A stretch of 64,000 nt of DNA from Gemmatimonadaceae bacterium (GCA_019637355.1 JAHBVT010000001.1:1829192-1893191); one strand, 5' to 3'; counted from the stretch's first letter, positions 27,723-37,959 are shown. Translations and numbers: made by a program. The notes: a model not told the origin generated them from the letters alone.

Positions 27723-29041
27723 CGCCAAGCCCCGTTCCGTCCGCGGTCTGGACGGAGGAGGGGCGGCGCACGGCTCCCGCACTGGCCGACATCGCCGCAG
27801 CGCTGGTCATCGGCAGGGACCCCGAGGCGGCAGCCGCCGTCGCGCTGGGCATTGCCGCTGGCTGCGCCCACGAACGCCGTGTGGCCGTCGCCGACCTCGT
27901 GGGTGGCCTCCCCGCCCTGACGCCACTCGACGACCAGCCCGGCCTCCTCGAGTGCCTCCGCGACGGTGAACCCGTCTCGGGCATCGGGCAGCCCTGGGGC
28001 GAGGTGGAGGGCGTGTACCTGCTCCCTTCCGGCCGCGGCCCCATCGCCGAGCGCTGGGTGTTCGAGAGCGCCCGCTGGGAGCGACTCGTGGCCGGCTTCC
28101 GCGAGGTGGACGCGCTGCTCCTGCTCGTGGCGCCCGCGGCCGCGCCGGGGCTCTCCGAGCTGGTGGAGCGGGTGGACGGCGTCATCGCCGTGGACCTGCC
28201 GCCAGCCGAGGTCCGGGCCTGGCCGATTATTGCGACGGTGGACCACCCCGAGCCGGAGCTGCCGCCGATCGCGGTGACGCCGCGGCCCGGTGCGCAGGCG
28301 GCCGTGCCGGGCGCGCGGAACGGCGGACGCCGAGGCGGACGCCGCATTGGGCGCTGGGTCGTGGGTGGGCTGGCCCTCGTGATCGCGGCGACTGTCGCGT
28401 GGATGCGGGGGCCGGGCGCGTCTGGCACCGCCGGCGACGCGTCCGGCGACGCGGCGGTGGCCGAAGACTCGCTCGCGGGAGCCGCCGCCCCCGCAACCCC
28501 GCCCTCCGCCCCCGCCGCCCGCGAAGTGCGCCTCGGCCCGCCCGTCAACCCCGGCGACTCAGTTTCCGCTCGAAGATGGAGCGTCGAACTCGTAGCGGCG
28601 AATACCCCTGAGGGTGCAAATTCCCGACTGGTCTGGGAGGGCGATCCGCTGCCCGTGCCGACCATCGCGCCGGTGGTCCTGCGCGCGGGGTCGGCACCGT
28701 GGTACCGGGTGGTGGTGGGAGCGTGGGAATCCCGCGCCGACGCCGAGCGCTGGCTGCAGACGCAGCGCGCGCTCGGACTGATTCGCCCCGCGATGGGCCG
28801 CGTGCTGGAGACGCCGTTCGCGTTGCAGCTGGCAGCAGGGCCGCTGGACGAGGTCGAGACACGCAGGGCCGAATGGACAGGTGGGGAGGTACAGCCGTAC
28901 CTCCTCCGGCAGGACGACGGACACGCCCGCGTGTTGGTGGGCGCCTTTGAGACGGCGAGCCAGGCGCTCTGGTTTGCCGCGACGTTGCGGGAACGCGGCC
29001 TCGAGCCGCAGCTCGCGTATCGAACCGGGAGAACGTTCTAA
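27719..29041 (+). CDS. Membrane-anchored SPOR-domain protein with degenerate ATPase-like N-terminus
   Basis: 440 residues. The N-terminal 190 look like an exopolysaccharide-type or ParA-like fold without a P-loop (VALGIAAGCAHERRVAVADL, then LLLLVAPAAAPGLSELVERV). A single membrane helix follows (VVGGLALVIAATVAWM, near residue 210), then an Ala/Pro-rich linker, and two SPOR-like repeats (WYRVVVGAWESRADAERWLQ near 325 and ARVLVGAFETASQALWFAAT near 410). This layout places the SPOR repeats in the periplasm. It is the middle gene between the SPOR lipoprotein and smc, whose start follows its stop without a gap. Confidence 0.75.
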   Translation: MTPSPVPSAVWTEEGRRTAPALADIAAALVIGRDPEAAAAVALGIAAGCAHERRVAVADLVGGLPALTPLDDQPGLLECLRDGEPVSGIGQPWGEVEGVYLLPSGRGPIAERWVFESARWERLVAGFREVDALLLLVAPAAAPGLSELVERVDGVIAVDLPPAEVRAWPIIATVDHPEPELPPIAVTPRPGAQAAVPGARNGGRRGGRRIGRWVVGGLALVIAATVAWMRGPGASGTAGDASGDAAVAEDSLAGAAAPATPPSAPAAREVRLGPPVNPGDSVSARRWSVELVAANTPEGANSRLVWEGDPLPVPTIAPVVLRAGSAPWYRVVVGAWESRADAERWLQTQRALGLIRPAMGRVLETPFALQLAAGPLDEVETRRAEWTGGEVQPYLLRQDDGHARVLVGAFETASQALWFAATLRERGLEPQLAYRTGRTF

Positions 29042-32000
29042 GTGCGGTTGACCAAGCTCGAGTTGCACGGCTTCAAGTCGTTTGCGGATCCGGTGTACCT
29101 GACCTTCGAGGCAGGTGCCACGGCCATCGTCGGCCCCAATGGCTGCGGCAAGTCCAACGTGTCCGATGCCGTGCGCTGGGTGCTCGGCGAGCAGCGCGCC
29201 CGCCTGCTCCGCGGCGGCAAGATGGAAGACGTGATCTTCCAGGGCTCCTCCGCCCGCCGCGCCACCAACGTCGCCGAGGTCTCGTTGCACTTCGAGAACT
29301 CCGACGGGATGCTGCCGGTGCCGTTCCAGGAAGTCGTCATCACGCGGCGCCTCTCGCGCAGCGGCGAGAGCGAGTACTTCTTGAACCGCGCGCCCTGCCG
29401 CCTGCGCGACATCCACGACCTCGTGCGCGGCACCGGACTCGGCGCCGATTCCGGCGTGGTGATCGAGAGCAAGATGATCGACGCCCTGCTCTCCGACCGC
29501 CCCGACGACCGTCGCGAGCTCTTCGAGGAAGCCGCCGGCGTCGGCCTGTACCGCGACCGCCGCCGCACCACCGAACGCCAGCTCGAGGCCACCAGCGCCG
29601 ACCTCATCCGCATCGACGACCTCACGTCCGAGGTGCAGACGCAGGTGCGCTCGCTGCTGCGCCAGCGCAACAAGGCGGAGAAGCACGCCGGCATCAGCAC
29701 GCGCCGCTTTGCGGTGGAGCTCACGCTGGCCTCGCGCGAGATGGCCTCGTGGCAGCAGGAACTCACCGACCTCGACGCCCGCCTCGGCGGTCTGCGCGAG
29801 GCCCTGCCTGCACGCCAGCAGGCCGTGCGCGACGCCGAAGTCGCCCGCGACCTCGCCCAGGCGGCCCGCGCCGCCGCCGAGACCGCGCGCCACGAGCGCG
29901 CCGCCGTCGCCGCGCAGGCGCGGCAGTCGGTGCTCGAGCTGCAGCAGGAACTCGCCGTCGCCGAAGAACGCCACCGCAACGCGCTCACGCGCCGCGAACG
30001 CGCGTTGCAGGAACGCTCCGAGGGCGCAGCCTTCGGCGATCGCCTGCAGGCCGAGTCCGAGGCCGCGCAGGCCGAGGAAGCGCAGTGCGCGCAGTCGCTG
30101 CACGATGCGCTCGAACTGCTCCGCACCAAGGTCACCGCCGAAGAAGAAGCCCGCGGTGCCGTCGCCACCGCGCGGCAGCACACCGACGCGGCCGACAAGG
30201 TCACGCGCGAGCTGCGCGATGCCGCCCGCCGCCTGGAACTCGAACGCGAGAACGCCGAGCGCGAACTTGCCGACGTGGCCCAGCGCTCCGCCGCGCTGGT
30301 GGCCGAGCACGAGGCGCTGTCGTCGCGGTTGAGCTTGGCCGAACGCGAACTCGCCGGCGCCGACGAACAACTGACGATGGCCCGCGAGGCCGCCGCGCAG
30401 GCCGAGGCCGCGCTGGAGCAGTCGCGCGCCGCCGCCCGTGAGGCCCGCGACCGCGAAGCCGCCGCCCGCGCCGACGTGCGTCGCGTCGAAGAAGAACACA
30501 CCGCCCTGCAGGGCCGCCTCGCCGCGCTCGAAGGCCTCGAGCGCGAGCGCGTGGGCCTCGCACCGGCCGCCGCCAAGCTGCTGCGCGAGCGCGAGCGCTT
30601 CGGCAACGATGCCGTGCTCGGTCCGCTCTCGGACTTCATCGGCGCCGATGCGGCCGTGGCCGCGCAGATCGAGCGCTATCTGGGCCCCACCGTACACGCC
30701 GTCGTCGTGCGCGACCGCGCGGCCGCCGACGCCGTGCGCGCCTGGCACGCCGAGCAGAACCCCGGCGCGCTGCTGCTCCTGCCGCTCGACGCCCTGCAGT
30801 CCGGCGGCGAGGGCAGCGACCCCAGCGAACTCGCCGCGCGCGTGCGCGCCGAAGGCGCCGGTGGCAACTGGGTGCGCGCCCTGCTCGGCAAGGTGCGCGC
30901 CACCGCCGACGGCAATGGCTTCATTGACTCGCGTGGCGCCGTCTGGCTGCCCGCGCGAGACGCCGGCAGCGCCGGGCCGCTCACGCGCCGCGCCGAACTC
31001 GAAGAACTCCGTGCCTCCCTGGCCACGGTGGACGCCCGCCGCGCCGAGGTGCAGCAGCGCGCACAGGCCGTGCACGACGACGTGGTCCAGGCCGAAGCCG
31101 CCGCCGCGCACGCCGCCGATGCCGCAGCCGCCGCGCAGCAGTCGCTGGCGCAGGCCTCACAGCTGCGCTCCGAGCGCGACCGCGTGCGTGAGCGCGCCGC
31201 CCGCGAACTCGCCGATGCCGTCGCGCTGCAGGAGCGCCTCGCCGGCCGCCACACCGAACTCGGCGACCGCGTCAACGCGTCGTTGGCCAGCCAGGACGAG
31301 ATCGTCCAGAAGCTCGTGGACGCCGACGAGGCCGCTAGCTCAGCTCGTGGCCTGCTCGGCACCGCCGAGCGTGCGCAGGACGAAGCCCGCGAAGCCCGCG
31401 CCGCGCAGCAGGTGGCGCACGCGCAGGCCGAGGCGCGCCGTCAGGTGGCCACCGAACGCCGCGAGCGCCTTGAGCGCGAGCGTGCCGCCGCGGCTGACCG
31501 CCTCGTGGCGCTGGAGCGTGAGATGCAGGCGCTGGCCGAGCAGGACGGGCAGCTCGAGCAGCAGATGGGCGTGTGGCAGCAGGAGCTCGAGGCGCGTCGT
31601 GCGTCGCAGGTGGAGGCCGACCAGGCCCTCGCCGGCGCCGAGCAGGCCGTGCGCGAGACGGAATCGGAGTTGCAGGCCGCCGTCGCCGCGCTCGACGCCG
31701 CGCGCGTGGACGCCGCCGGCGCCAACGACACGCTGCACGCCGCCGAGCTGCGCCACACCGAGCTCGCCGGCAAGCGCACCGCCATCCGCGAGCGCCTCGA
31801 AGCCGAGTGGCGTCGCCCGCTCGACGAGCTCTTCGCCACCTACGAGCCCGTCGAAGCCGACGACGACGCCCTGCGCATCGAGGCCGAGGACCTGCGCAAG
31901 CAGCTCGAGACCCTCGGCCCGGTGAACCCGCTGGCTATCGAGGAGCACGAGGAGGAGACCAAGCGCCTCGAGTTCCTCACCACGCAGCGCGCCGACCTCG

Positions 32001-32566
32001 TGGAGGCCCAGCAGAAGCTGACGCAGGCGATCAAGGAGATCGACGTCACGGCGCGGGACTTGTTCCTCGCGACCTTCGCGCAGGTGCGGGCGCACTTCCG
32101 CGAAATCTTTATGACGCTCTTCGGCGGCGGCGAGTGCGACCTGCGCTTGGAAGATCCGGAGCGGCCGCTGGACTGCGACATCGAGATCCACGCCAGCCCG
32201 CGCGGCAAGCGCACCCAGCGCATCCACCTGCTCTCGAGCGGGGAACGCGCGTTGGTGGCGCTGTCTTTGTTGTTCGGCATCTTCCTGACGAAGCCCAGCC
32301 CCTTCTGCTTGCTGGACGAAGTGGACGCGCCGCTGGACGACCAGAACATCGGGCGCTTCGTGCGGATGCTGAACGAGTTCAAGAAGAAGACGCAGTTCAT
32401 CGTGATCACGCACAATCCGCGCACGACGACCGAGGCGGCCGATGCCGTCTACGGCGTGACGATGCAGGAGCCCGGTGTGTCGTCGCTGGTCTCCGTGCGG
32501 ATGCGCGGCGGGCCGGCGGTGGACGCGACCGAGGCGGAACCGGCGGGCGCCGCGAGCCCCGCGTAA
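29042..32566 (+). CDS. smc: Chromosome segregation protein SMC
   Basis: The condensin core ATPase. At 1174 residues the length is normal. Walker A is GPNGCGKSN (residues 33-41); two Ala/Glu/Arg-rich coiled coils flank a hinge (about 500-660, with [19 protein letters not shown]). The C-terminal head has the signature [11 protein letters not shown] near residue 1064 (Ser replaces the second Gly of LSGGE) and Walker [14 protein letters not shown]. The GTG start lies directly after the SPOR gene stop, linking segregation and division genes in one unit. Confidence 0.97.
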   Translation: MRLTKLELHGFKSFADPVYLTFEAGATAIVGPNGCGKSNVSDAVRWVLGEQRARLLRGGKMEDVIFQGSSARRATNVAEVSLHFENSDGMLPVPFQEVVITRRLSRSGESEYFLNRAPCRLRDIHDLVRGTGLGADSGVVIESKMIDALLSDRPDDRRELFEEAAGVGLYRDRRRTTERQLEATSADLIRIDDLTSEVQTQVRSLLRQRNKAEKHAGISTRRFAVELTLASREMASWQQELTDLDARLGGLREALPARQQAVRDAEVARDLAQAARAAAETARHERAAVAAQARQSVLELQQELAVAEERHRNALTRRERALQERSEGAAFGDRLQAESEAAQAEEAQCAQSLHDALELLRTKVTAEEEARGAVATARQHTDAADKVTRELRDAARRLELERENAERELADVAQRSAALVAEHEALSSRLSLAERELAGADEQLTMAREAAAQAEAALEQSRAAAREARDREAAARADVRRVEEEHTALQGRLAALEGLERERVGLAPAAAKLLRERERFGNDAVLGPLSDFIGADAAVAAQIERYLGPTVHAVVVRDRAAADAVRAWHAEQNPGALLLLPLDALQSGGEGSDPSELAARVRAEGAGGNWVRALLGKVRATADGNGFIDSRGAVWLPARDAGSAGPLTRRAELEELRASLATVDARRAEVQQRAQAVHDDVVQAEAAAAHAADAAAAAQQSLAQASQLRSERDRVRERAARELADAVALQERLAGRHTELGDRVNASLASQDEIVQKLVDADEAASSARGLLGTAERAQDEAREARAAQQVAHAQAEARRQVATERRERLERERAAAADRLVALEREMQALAEQDGQLEQQMGVWQQELEARRASQVEADQALAGAEQAVRETESELQAAVAALDAARVDAAGANDTLHAAELRHTELAGKRTAIRERLEAEWRRPLDELFATYEPVEADDDALRIEAEDLRKQLETLGPVNPLAIEEHEEETKRLEFLTTQRADLVEAQQKLTQAIKEIDVTARDLFLATFAQVRAHFREIFMTLFGGGECDLRLEDPERPLDCDIEIHASPRGKRTQRIHLLSSGERALVALSLLFGIFLTKPSPFCLLDEVDAPLDDQNIGRFVRMLNEFKKKTQFIVITHNPRTTTEAADAVYGVTMQEPGVSSLVSVRMRGGPAVDATEAEPAGAASPA

Positions 32567-32579
32567 AGGAAACGAGCAG

Positions 32580-33602
32580 ATGCTGGTGGTGATGAAGCAG
32601 GGCGCGACGCCCGAACAGATCGAGGCGGTGTGCCAGTGGATCCGCGAGCGCGGCTACACGCCGCAGCCGATGCCGGGCGCCCAGCGCACCGCCGTCGGCC
32701 TCGTGGGCAACGACGGACGCGTGGACGGTTCGCCGCTGGAGGACTTCCCCGGCGTCGCCGAGATCATCTACGTCTCCAATCCGTACAAGCAGGTCTCGCG
32801 CGAGTGGAAGGCCGAGACGACGATCGTCGAGATCGCGCCGGGCGTGCGCTTCGGCGCCAACGAGGTGCCGATTATCGCCGGGCCCTGCTCGGTGGAGAAC
32901 GAGCAGCAGATCCTCACCGCCGCTCGGCAGGTGAAGGCCGCCGGTGCCGTGGCCCTGCGCGGCGGCGCCTTCAAGCCGCGTTCGTCGCCGTACTCCTTCC
33001 AGGGACTCGGCCTCGAGGGCCTCAAGCTGCTCGCCAAGGCCAAGCAGGAGACCGGCCTGCCCATCGTGACCGAAGCGATGGACGAAGAAGGCGCCGAGCT
33101 GGTCGCCGAGTACGCCGATATGATCCAGATCGGCGCGCGCAATATGCAGAACTACTCCCTGCTCAAGGTCGCCGGCAAGCTCAAGAAGCCCGTGCTGCTC
33201 AAGCGCGGGATGGCGGCGACGATCCAGGACCTGCTGCTCAGCGCCGAGTACCTGTTGGCTGAGGGCAACACGAATGTGGTGCTCTGCGAGCGCGGGTTGC
33301 GTTCGTTCGATACGACATCGCGCAACCTGTTCGACCTCACGGCGATTCCGGTCGTGCAGCAGCTCTCGCACCTGCCGATCGTCGCGGATCCGTCGCACGG
33401 TACCGGACGGCGAGATAAGGTCCTCGCGATGTCGCGCGCCGCGGTGGCCGCTGGCGCCGACGGTATCCTGATCGAAGTGCATCCGCAGCCCGAGAAGGCG
33501 ATGAGCGACGGGGCGCAGTCGCAGACGCCGGAGCAATTCGGGGAGACTGTGGGGCAGCTCAGGCGCGTGGCGGAGGCGGTGGGGCGGAGGATAGCCGGGT
33601 AA
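32580..33602 (+). CDS. aroF: 3-deoxy-7-phosphoheptulonate synthase (type I-beta with regulatory domain)
   Basis: First step of the shikimate pathway, from PEP and erythrose 4-phosphate. The 340 residues begin with a ferredoxin-like regulatory domain ([20 protein letters not shown], to about residue 70) as in Thermotoga-type enzymes, which usually confers aromatic amino acid feedback. The barrel shows [33 protein letters not shown] and [10 protein letters not shown] metal- and PEP-binding segments. AAAGGA lies just upstream of ATG 32580. It follows smc by 13 bases. Confidence 0.95.
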   Translation: MLVVMKQGATPEQIEAVCQWIRERGYTPQPMPGAQRTAVGLVGNDGRVDGSPLEDFPGVAEIIYVSNPYKQVSREWKAETTIVEIAPGVRFGANEVPIIAGPCSVENEQQILTAARQVKAAGAVALRGGAFKPRSSPYSFQGLGLEGLKLLAKAKQETGLPIVTEAMDEEGAELVAEYADMIQIGARNMQNYSLLKVAGKLKKPVLLKRGMAATIQDLLLSAEYLLAEGNTNVVLCERGLRSFDTTSRNLFDLTAIPVVQQLSHLPIVADPSHGTGRRDKVLAMSRAAVAAGADGILIEVHPQPEKAMSDGAQSQTPEQFGETVGQLRRVAEAVGRRIAG

Positions 33603-33607
33603 CGGCT

Positions 33608-33738
33608 TTCACCACAGAGAGCACAGAGGGCACAGAGAACAACCACTGCAAGTACTTGGGGGTCCGCACCGAACTATCGGTGCGGACCCCCAAAAAGCAG
33701 TTGCAGTTCTCTGTGTCCTCTGTGTCCTCTGTGGTGAA
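33608..33738. repeat. Family C nested hairpin element (CACAGAG units)
   Basis: Outer arms built from CACAGAG tandem units (33608-33640 and 33708-33738) pair with each other. Inside, a perfect 17-bp GC-rich stem (33656-33672 with 33677-33693) closes a 4-base loop. The whole 131-bp element can fold into one long cruciform or RNA hairpin between aroF and the nucleotidyltransferase gene. There is no U-tract next to the inner stem. Confidence 0.85.
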
Positions 33739-33804
33739 CCGCAGTTCGGCTTACGCGCGCACAAAATTGATGGACTCGGCCCACCCCAAGCCGTAAATTA
33801 CGGG

Positions 33805-34398
33805 ATGACCGAGCGTAAGGACATTTGGGTGAAGGTGTTCAAGCTCGGCGACCCCGAGGCGGATATGCCGCCGCGTGGCCGCAATCACGACGAGCGCCTG
33901 CGGATGGTCCGCGAGCTCAGCGCGATGGGCTACCGCTGCGAGCTGAGCCCCGACTTTCGCGATATCGTCGCCGCGTTCCTGGACGAGGACGTGCAGTTCT
34001 TGCTCGTCGGCGCGCACGCACTCGCCATTCACGGCGTGCCGCGCGCCACCGGGGACCTCGACCTCTTCGTGGCGCGCACCGACGAGAACGCCACACGCGT
34101 CTGGCGTGCACTCGTCAAGTTCGGCGCACCGCTGGAGGCGCTCAAGATCGAGCGGGGTGACCTGCTCAAGTCGCACGCCGTGTTCCAGATCGGCCAGCCA
34201 CCAAACCGCATTGATGTGATGACCGGCATCAGCGGCGTGGAGTTCGACGAAGCCTGGGCGCAGCGCGTCGTCGGCAACTTCGAAGGCCGCGAAGTCGGCT
34301 TCCTCTCCCGCGAGCACCTCATCAAGAACAAGTCGTCCACCGGACGGAACAAGGACCGCGGCGATCTGGATATGCTCGGCCCGCCGCTCGAAGACTGA
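33805..34398 (+). CDS. Nucleotidyltransferase-like protein (DUF6036-type)
   Basis: 197 residues. The core LLVGAHALAIHGVPRATGDLDLFV (parts near residues 71-94) has the GAxAL and DxD pattern of a Pol-beta-type nucleotidyltransferase, as in AbiEii/MenT-like toxins. The C-terminal LSREHLIKNKSSTGRNKDRGDLD is the K/R-rich region typical of this family. It could be the toxin half of a toxin-antitoxin module, but no antitoxin gene is adjacent. A TAAATTA box ends 4 bases before the ATG, so the mRNA may be leaderless. It sits alone after the family C repeat. Confidence 0.75.
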   Translation: MTERKDIWVKVFKLGDPEADMPPRGRNHDERLRMVRELSAMGYRCELSPDFRDIVAAFLDEDVQFLLVGAHALAIHGVPRATGDLDLFVARTDENATRVWRALVKFGAPLEALKIERGDLLKSHAVFQIGQPPNRIDVMTGISGVEFDEAWAQRVVGNFEGREVGFLSREHLIKNKSSTGRNKDRGDLDMLGPPLED

Positions 34399-34419
34399 GC
34401 GACGCCGCCGCGGCTCGCG

Positions 34420-35973
34420 CTACTCCGTCGCGAACACGTCCATCGGCGCGCGCGACTTCCTGAGCAGCTCCGCCGCCCGCACGACGACTGCGTCCTCACG
34501 CACCTGCCGCCGCTGTGCGTAGGGCACGCCCCAGCCCTGGCGCGCGATCTCGTTCCCGAAGTTGCGGTTCACGAAGGCCGTCGCGCCCTCGAAGGCGCCG
34601 GCGCTGACGCGCAGGCCCATCGCCCGTGCCCGCGCGAGCACCCGGGCGCGCCACTCCGGGCGCACCGTGAACGTCGAGTCGCGCACCAGGCCCGCCTGCA
34701 CCAGCGCCCGCGCCTCCATCGTCAGCGCCTCGCGCCAGCGCGGCACGTCGGCCCCGAGCTCGGCCAGCAGGCGGCGCTCGCCCAGGTCCGGCAGGCTGTC
34801 GCCGGCGATGATGTCCGGCACGATGCCACCGCCGCCGTACACCCTCCGCCCCGAGGCCGTGCGGAACACCGGGCGCGCCGTGTCCGCGTCGGCCAGGCGC
34901 ACTTCGTCCTCAGGCGCCATCTCCAGGTTGCGGCCCAGCGGCGTGAACCAGCGCGACTGCGTCAGCGAGATCGCCGCGCCGTTGCTCAGCTCGTACACCG
35001 CCTGCGCGCTGCCCTTGCCGTAGGTCACGCGGCCGAGGAGGACGGCGCGGTCGTGGTCCTGCAGCGCACCAGCGACGATCTCCGCCGCGCTGGCCGTGAA
35101 GCCATTCACCAGCACCGCGATCGGCATCCCCGCCCAGCGCTCGGCGGTCGAGTCCACATACACACGGTTGGCGTCGGCGATGCGGCCGCGCGTGGTCACG
35201 ATCTGCCGGCCCGGCGGCAGGAAGAGATCCGCCACGCCGATGCCCTGCTCCAGCAGCCCGCCCGGGTTGCCGCGCATATCGATCACCAGCGAGCGCGCGC
35301 CCGCGGCACGCAGCGAATCCACCGTCGAGATCAGCTCCGCCTCGGTGGAGTCGCTGAAGGTCGTCACCGCCACGTAGCCCACGCCGCCGTCGAGCAGCAC
35401 CGAGCGCGTGACCGCACGCACACGGATGTCCGCGCGCTCCAGCGTCACCGGGATGCGCGTGCCCTGCCCGCGCTCCACCACCAGCGCCACCGTGCTGCCC
35501 AGCGGACCGCGCAGCGCGTTGCGCGCTTCCGTCACCGTCCAGCCGCGCATCGACTTGCCATCCAGCTCTACGAGCCGGTCGCCCGTCTGCAGGCCGGCGC
35601 GTTCGCCCGGCGAGCCCGGCCGCGGCTGCGCCACCGTGATCCAGCCATCGAGCACGTCCACCTGCAGGCCCACGCCGCGGTAGGCATTCGACGCCGAGAG
35701 GCGCAGGCGCTCGTAGCGTTCCGGCGTGAGGTAGGCCGAGTTCGGGTCGCCCAGTTGGTCCAGCATCCCGGCGATCGCGCCCTGCCAGAGCTTCTCGTCG
35801 TCCACCGGCTCCACGTACGAGTCGCGCACCCGCTGCATCACGACGTCCAGCAGCGCCGCGCCTTCCTGCGAGCGGCGGGCCTCGCGGTCCAATGCGCGGC
35901 CGAGCAGCCAGGCGCCCGCCACCAGTGCGGCGGCGATGAGGGCCATCGGCGGGAGGACGCGGAAGCGGTTCAC
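34420..35973 (-). CDS. S41 carboxyl-terminal processing peptidase
   Basis: A 517-residue CtpA-type protease with an N-terminal signal anchor (residues 8-26). A PDZ domain spans about 85-170 (GVGLQVDVLDG, then GLQTGDRLVELDG). The protease core holds SLVIDMRGNPGGLL, the nucleophile Ser295 in GFTASAAEI and Lys320 in TYGKGSAQ, 25 residues apart as usual for the Ser-Lys dyad. A C-terminal helical extension follows. It processes or degrades periplasmic proteins. It lies 73 bases downstream of tmk and is probably part of the prmC-ylbF-tmk run. Confidence 0.92.
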   Translation of the reverse strand: MNRFRVLPPMALIAAALVAGAWLLGRALDREARRSQEGAALLDVVMQRVRDSYVEPVDDEKLWQGAIAGMLDQLGDPNSAYLTPERYERLRLSASNAYRGVGLQVDVLDGWITVAQPRPGSPGERAGLQTGDRLVELDGKSMRGWTVTEARNALRGPLGSTVALVVERGQGTRIPVTLERADIRVRAVTRSVLLDGGVGYVAVTTFSDSTEAELISTVDSLRAAGARSLVIDMRGNPGGLLEQGIGVADLFLPPGRQIVTTRGRIADANRVYVDSTAERWAGMPIAVLVNGFTASAAEIVAGALQDHDRAVLLGRVTYGKGSAQAVYELSNGAAISLTQSRWFTPLGRNLEMAPEDEVRLADADTARPVFRTASGRRVYGGGGIVPDIIAGDSLPDLGERRLLAELGADVPRWREALTMEARALVQAGLVRDSTFTVRPEWRARVLARARAMGLRVSAGAFEGATAFVNRNFGNEIARQGWGVPYAQRRQVREDAVVVRAAELLRKSRAPMDVFATE

Positions 35974-36046
35974 GAGCGGCCCCTACGGCGGCTGGTGCGG
36001 ACTGGCTTCACATGCGCGATTCCGCCGGAGCGGTTGTTGACTGGCT

Positions 36047-36715
36047 TCACGCGCGCGCCCCCGCGCGTTGCAGCACTGCCGGGCAGTGCTCGGCGATTGC
36101 ATCGCGCACCCGTTGCTCCACGATTTCTGGCGTGCCGGCTGCGTCTACCGCGACAATCTTGCCGCACTCCGGATGCGCCCGCTGCCACGTCGGCTCGGCG
36201 AACTGGTCGAAGGCCGCCGCGACGCGGTCGTGGAATCCCCGCTCCGCGCGTTCGAAGCGGTCCGCCTCGCCCCGCTTGTCCGCGCGGGCGAGGCCTTCCG
36301 AGACTGGCAGCCGCAGCAGCACCGTGAGGTCCGGCACCAGGCCCTGCGTGGCCAGCTCGTTCGCCGCGCGCAGCTCCCGCGAGGGCAGGCCGCGGCCGTG
36401 GATCTGGTAGGCGTAGGTCGAGAGCAGGAAGCGGTCCAGCAGGATGTGCTGTCCGGCGTCCAGGGCCGGCTTCACCACCGTGTGCACCAGTTGGGCGCGC
36501 GAGGCCACGAACAGCGTCGCCTCCGCGGCCGGTGCCAGCGGCAGGTCCGAGTGCAGCAGGATGTCGCGGATGCGGTCGCCCACCGGCGTGCCGCCCGGCT
36601 CGCGGTGGACCGCGTGGTTCACGCCGTCCGCCGTGAGGCGCGCCGAGAGACGCTGGAGCTGGGTCGACTTCCCCGCCCCCTCGCCGCCTTCGAAGACGAC
36701 CAGCCGGCCGCGCAC
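36047..36715 (-). CDS. tmk: Thymidylate kinase
   Basis: Phosphorylates dTMP to dTDP. The 222 residues open VRGRLVVFEGGEGAGKSTQ with the P-loop; REPGGTPVGDRIRD, LLDRFLLSTYAYQ and the LID arginines follow. GTG at 36715 is chosen because it leaves 11 bases after ylbF and puts the P-loop at residue 9; longer frames would run back through ylbF. It links nucleotide synthesis with a translation-factor methylase in one operon. Confidence 0.92.
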   Translation of the reverse strand: MRGRLVVFEGGEGAGKSTQLQRLSARLTADGVNHAVHREPGGTPVGDRIRDILLHSDLPLAPAAEATLFVASRAQLVHTVVKPALDAGQHILLDRFLLSTYAYQIHGRGLPSRELRAANELATQGLVPDLTVLLRLPVSEGLARADKRGEADRFERAERGFHDRVAAAFDQFAEPTWQRAHPECGKIVAVDAAGTPEIVEQRVRDAIAEHCPAVLQRAGARA

Positions 36716-36726
36716 GTGTGTGGAGC

Positions 36727-37080
36727 TCAGCCCAGCGTGATGATCGGACTCGCGGCGCCCTTCTTGATGCCCTCGAGCATCCACTGGTTCACTTGCTGCA
36801 TCACTTTGTCGAAGTTCTCGTTGGCCGCGATGAAGCGCTGGTAGAGCATATTCGACTGGACCGTGGAGAGCAGCTGGTCCAGCTCCTGCTCCATCGCCGG
36901 CGTCGGGGAGGAGCCCGCCTGGATCAGCGCTTCCGCGTCGCGGCGCAGCGTCTCCATCCGTTGGAGGGCCGCGACCACGTCTTTGTCCTCATTGAGGGCT
37001 TCGTTGGCGCGCTTGACCGCCTGGTACTCATTGCTCTGGCCGATCAGCCGGCCCAGTTCTACGGCTTTGTCGCTCAGCAT
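36727..37080 (-). CDS. YlbF/YmcA-family protein
   Basis: 117 residues, almost entirely helical (SDKAVELGRLIGQSNEYQAV, then ALQRMETLRRDAEALIQAG). It matches the Com_YlbF fold, whose Bacillus members help RNase Y act on mRNA. Nothing shows the same role here. It starts 5 bases after the prmC stop and precedes tmk by 11 bases. Confidence 0.8.
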   Translation of the reverse strand: MLSDKAVELGRLIGQSNEYQAVKRANEALNEDKDVVAALQRMETLRRDAEALIQAGSSPTPAMEQELDQLLSTVQSNMLYQRFIAANENFDKVMQQVNQWMLEGIKKGAASPIITLG

Positions 37081-37085
37081 CAGGT

Positions 37086-37946
37086 CTATCGCTCCTTGCG
37101 CCGGGCCAGCACGAAGCGCGGGCGTCCGGTCAGGTCGAGTCTGTGTTCGACGTCCGTGAATCGGGCGTCCGCTCGGACCGCCTCCACTGCCAGGTCGCAG
37201 CGTCGGCTGTCCACTTCCATTGCGAGCAATCCGCCCGGGAGCAGGATGTCTCCCGCCTGGCGGATGAGCTCGTTGATGACCGCCATCCCGTCGTCGTCGG
37301 CGAAGAGGGCCAGGTGCGGCTCCCAGTCGCGGACGTTGGCGGGCAGGTCGGCCGCTTCAGCCCGTGAAATATAGGGGGGGTTGGAGACCACGGCTTCAAC
37401 CGTTTGACCCTGGACTGGGTCCAGCAGGTTGCCGAGTCGGAAGTCCAGTTTGGGGCGGTGGTCCTCGGGGATGGCGCTGAGGTTCTCTTGGGCTATTGCC
37501 AGGGCCTTTTCTGAGATGTCGGTGGCTAATACCCGCTCGAAGGTGGACTCGGCGGCGAGGGCCAGGGCGATGGCGCCTGATCCCGTTCCGACGTCGACGA
37601 CGGTGCCCTTGCCGCCTCGCTGGGCGGCGATGACCAGATCGACGAGGAGCTCGGTTTCTGGGCGCGGGATGAGGGTGTCTTGGGTGACCCTCAGGGTCAG
37701 TTGGCGAAAGGGGGCTTTGCCGACGGCGTATTGGAGGGGCATCCCCTGTTTCAGCTTCGCTGCCGCCTGTTGGATGGCTTCGACTTGGGACTCGGAGAGC
37801 TCGAAGTCGGGGTTGGCGGAGGGCCAGAATTTCGGCTTGTCGAGGACCCAGGCGATGAGGTCGCGGGCGGTGGCCCGGGCGGGGGGGATGCCGGGGGGGA
37901 CTAGGGCGGTGGCGAGGGAGGTGAGGAGGGGGGCTAAGGTGGGCAT
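37086..37946 (-). CDS. prmC: Peptide chain release factor N5-glutamine methyltransferase
   Basis: Methylates the GGQ glutamine of release factors. The 286 residues have an N-terminal helical bundle, then the SAM-binding VVDVGTGSGAIALALA near residue 117, and the catalytic NPPYI motif near 186. ATG at 37946 lies 6 bases after a TATCTTC box. The target release factor prfA is encoded near 59-60 kb. Codon use in this gene is less GC-biased than its neighbours in places (runs of G in third positions). Confidence 0.92.
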   Translation of the reverse strand: MPTLAPLLTSLATALVPPGIPPARATARDLIAWVLDKPKFWPSANPDFELSESQVEAIQQAAAKLKQGMPLQYAVGKAPFRQLTLRVTQDTLIPRPETELLVDLVIAAQRGGKGTVVDVGTGSGAIALALAAESTFERVLATDISEKALAIAQENLSAIPEDHRPKLDFRLGNLLDPVQGQTVEAVVSNPPYISRAEAADLPANVRDWEPHLALFADDDGMAVINELIRQAGDILLPGGLLAMEVDSRRCDLAVEAVRADARFTDVEHRLDLTGRPRFVLARRKER

Positions 37947-37952
37947 TGGGGG

Positions 37953-37959
37953 GAAGATA
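37953..37959 (-). promoter_or_regulatory. -10 box of the prmC operon
   Basis: TATCTTC on the minus strand, ending 6 bases before the prmC ATG. It fits the TAnnTTT pattern seen at other genes in the window. No convincing -35 is present at 16-18 bases. Confidence 0.4.

Noticed and set aside
28559-31111. Very long open frame antisense to smc
   Set aside because: High GC with Ala/Glu/Arg-rich coiled coil gives open complementary frames. The plus strand shows all SMC motifs; the antisense product is only Gly/Arg/Ala-rich.
33656-33693. Intrinsic terminator
   Set aside because: The stem is strong but no T-run follows on either strand, and it is nested in larger inverted arms.
33805-34398. Complete AbiE or MenAT toxin-antitoxin pair
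   Set aside because: Only the nucleotidyltransferase half is present; the neighbour is a convergent S41 peptidase and no antitoxin gene fits in the gaps.
36000-36055. Direct repeat GACTGGCTTCAC between tmk and the S41 gene
   Set aside because: Two 12-base copies 40 bases apart without symmetry or context; too little to interpret.
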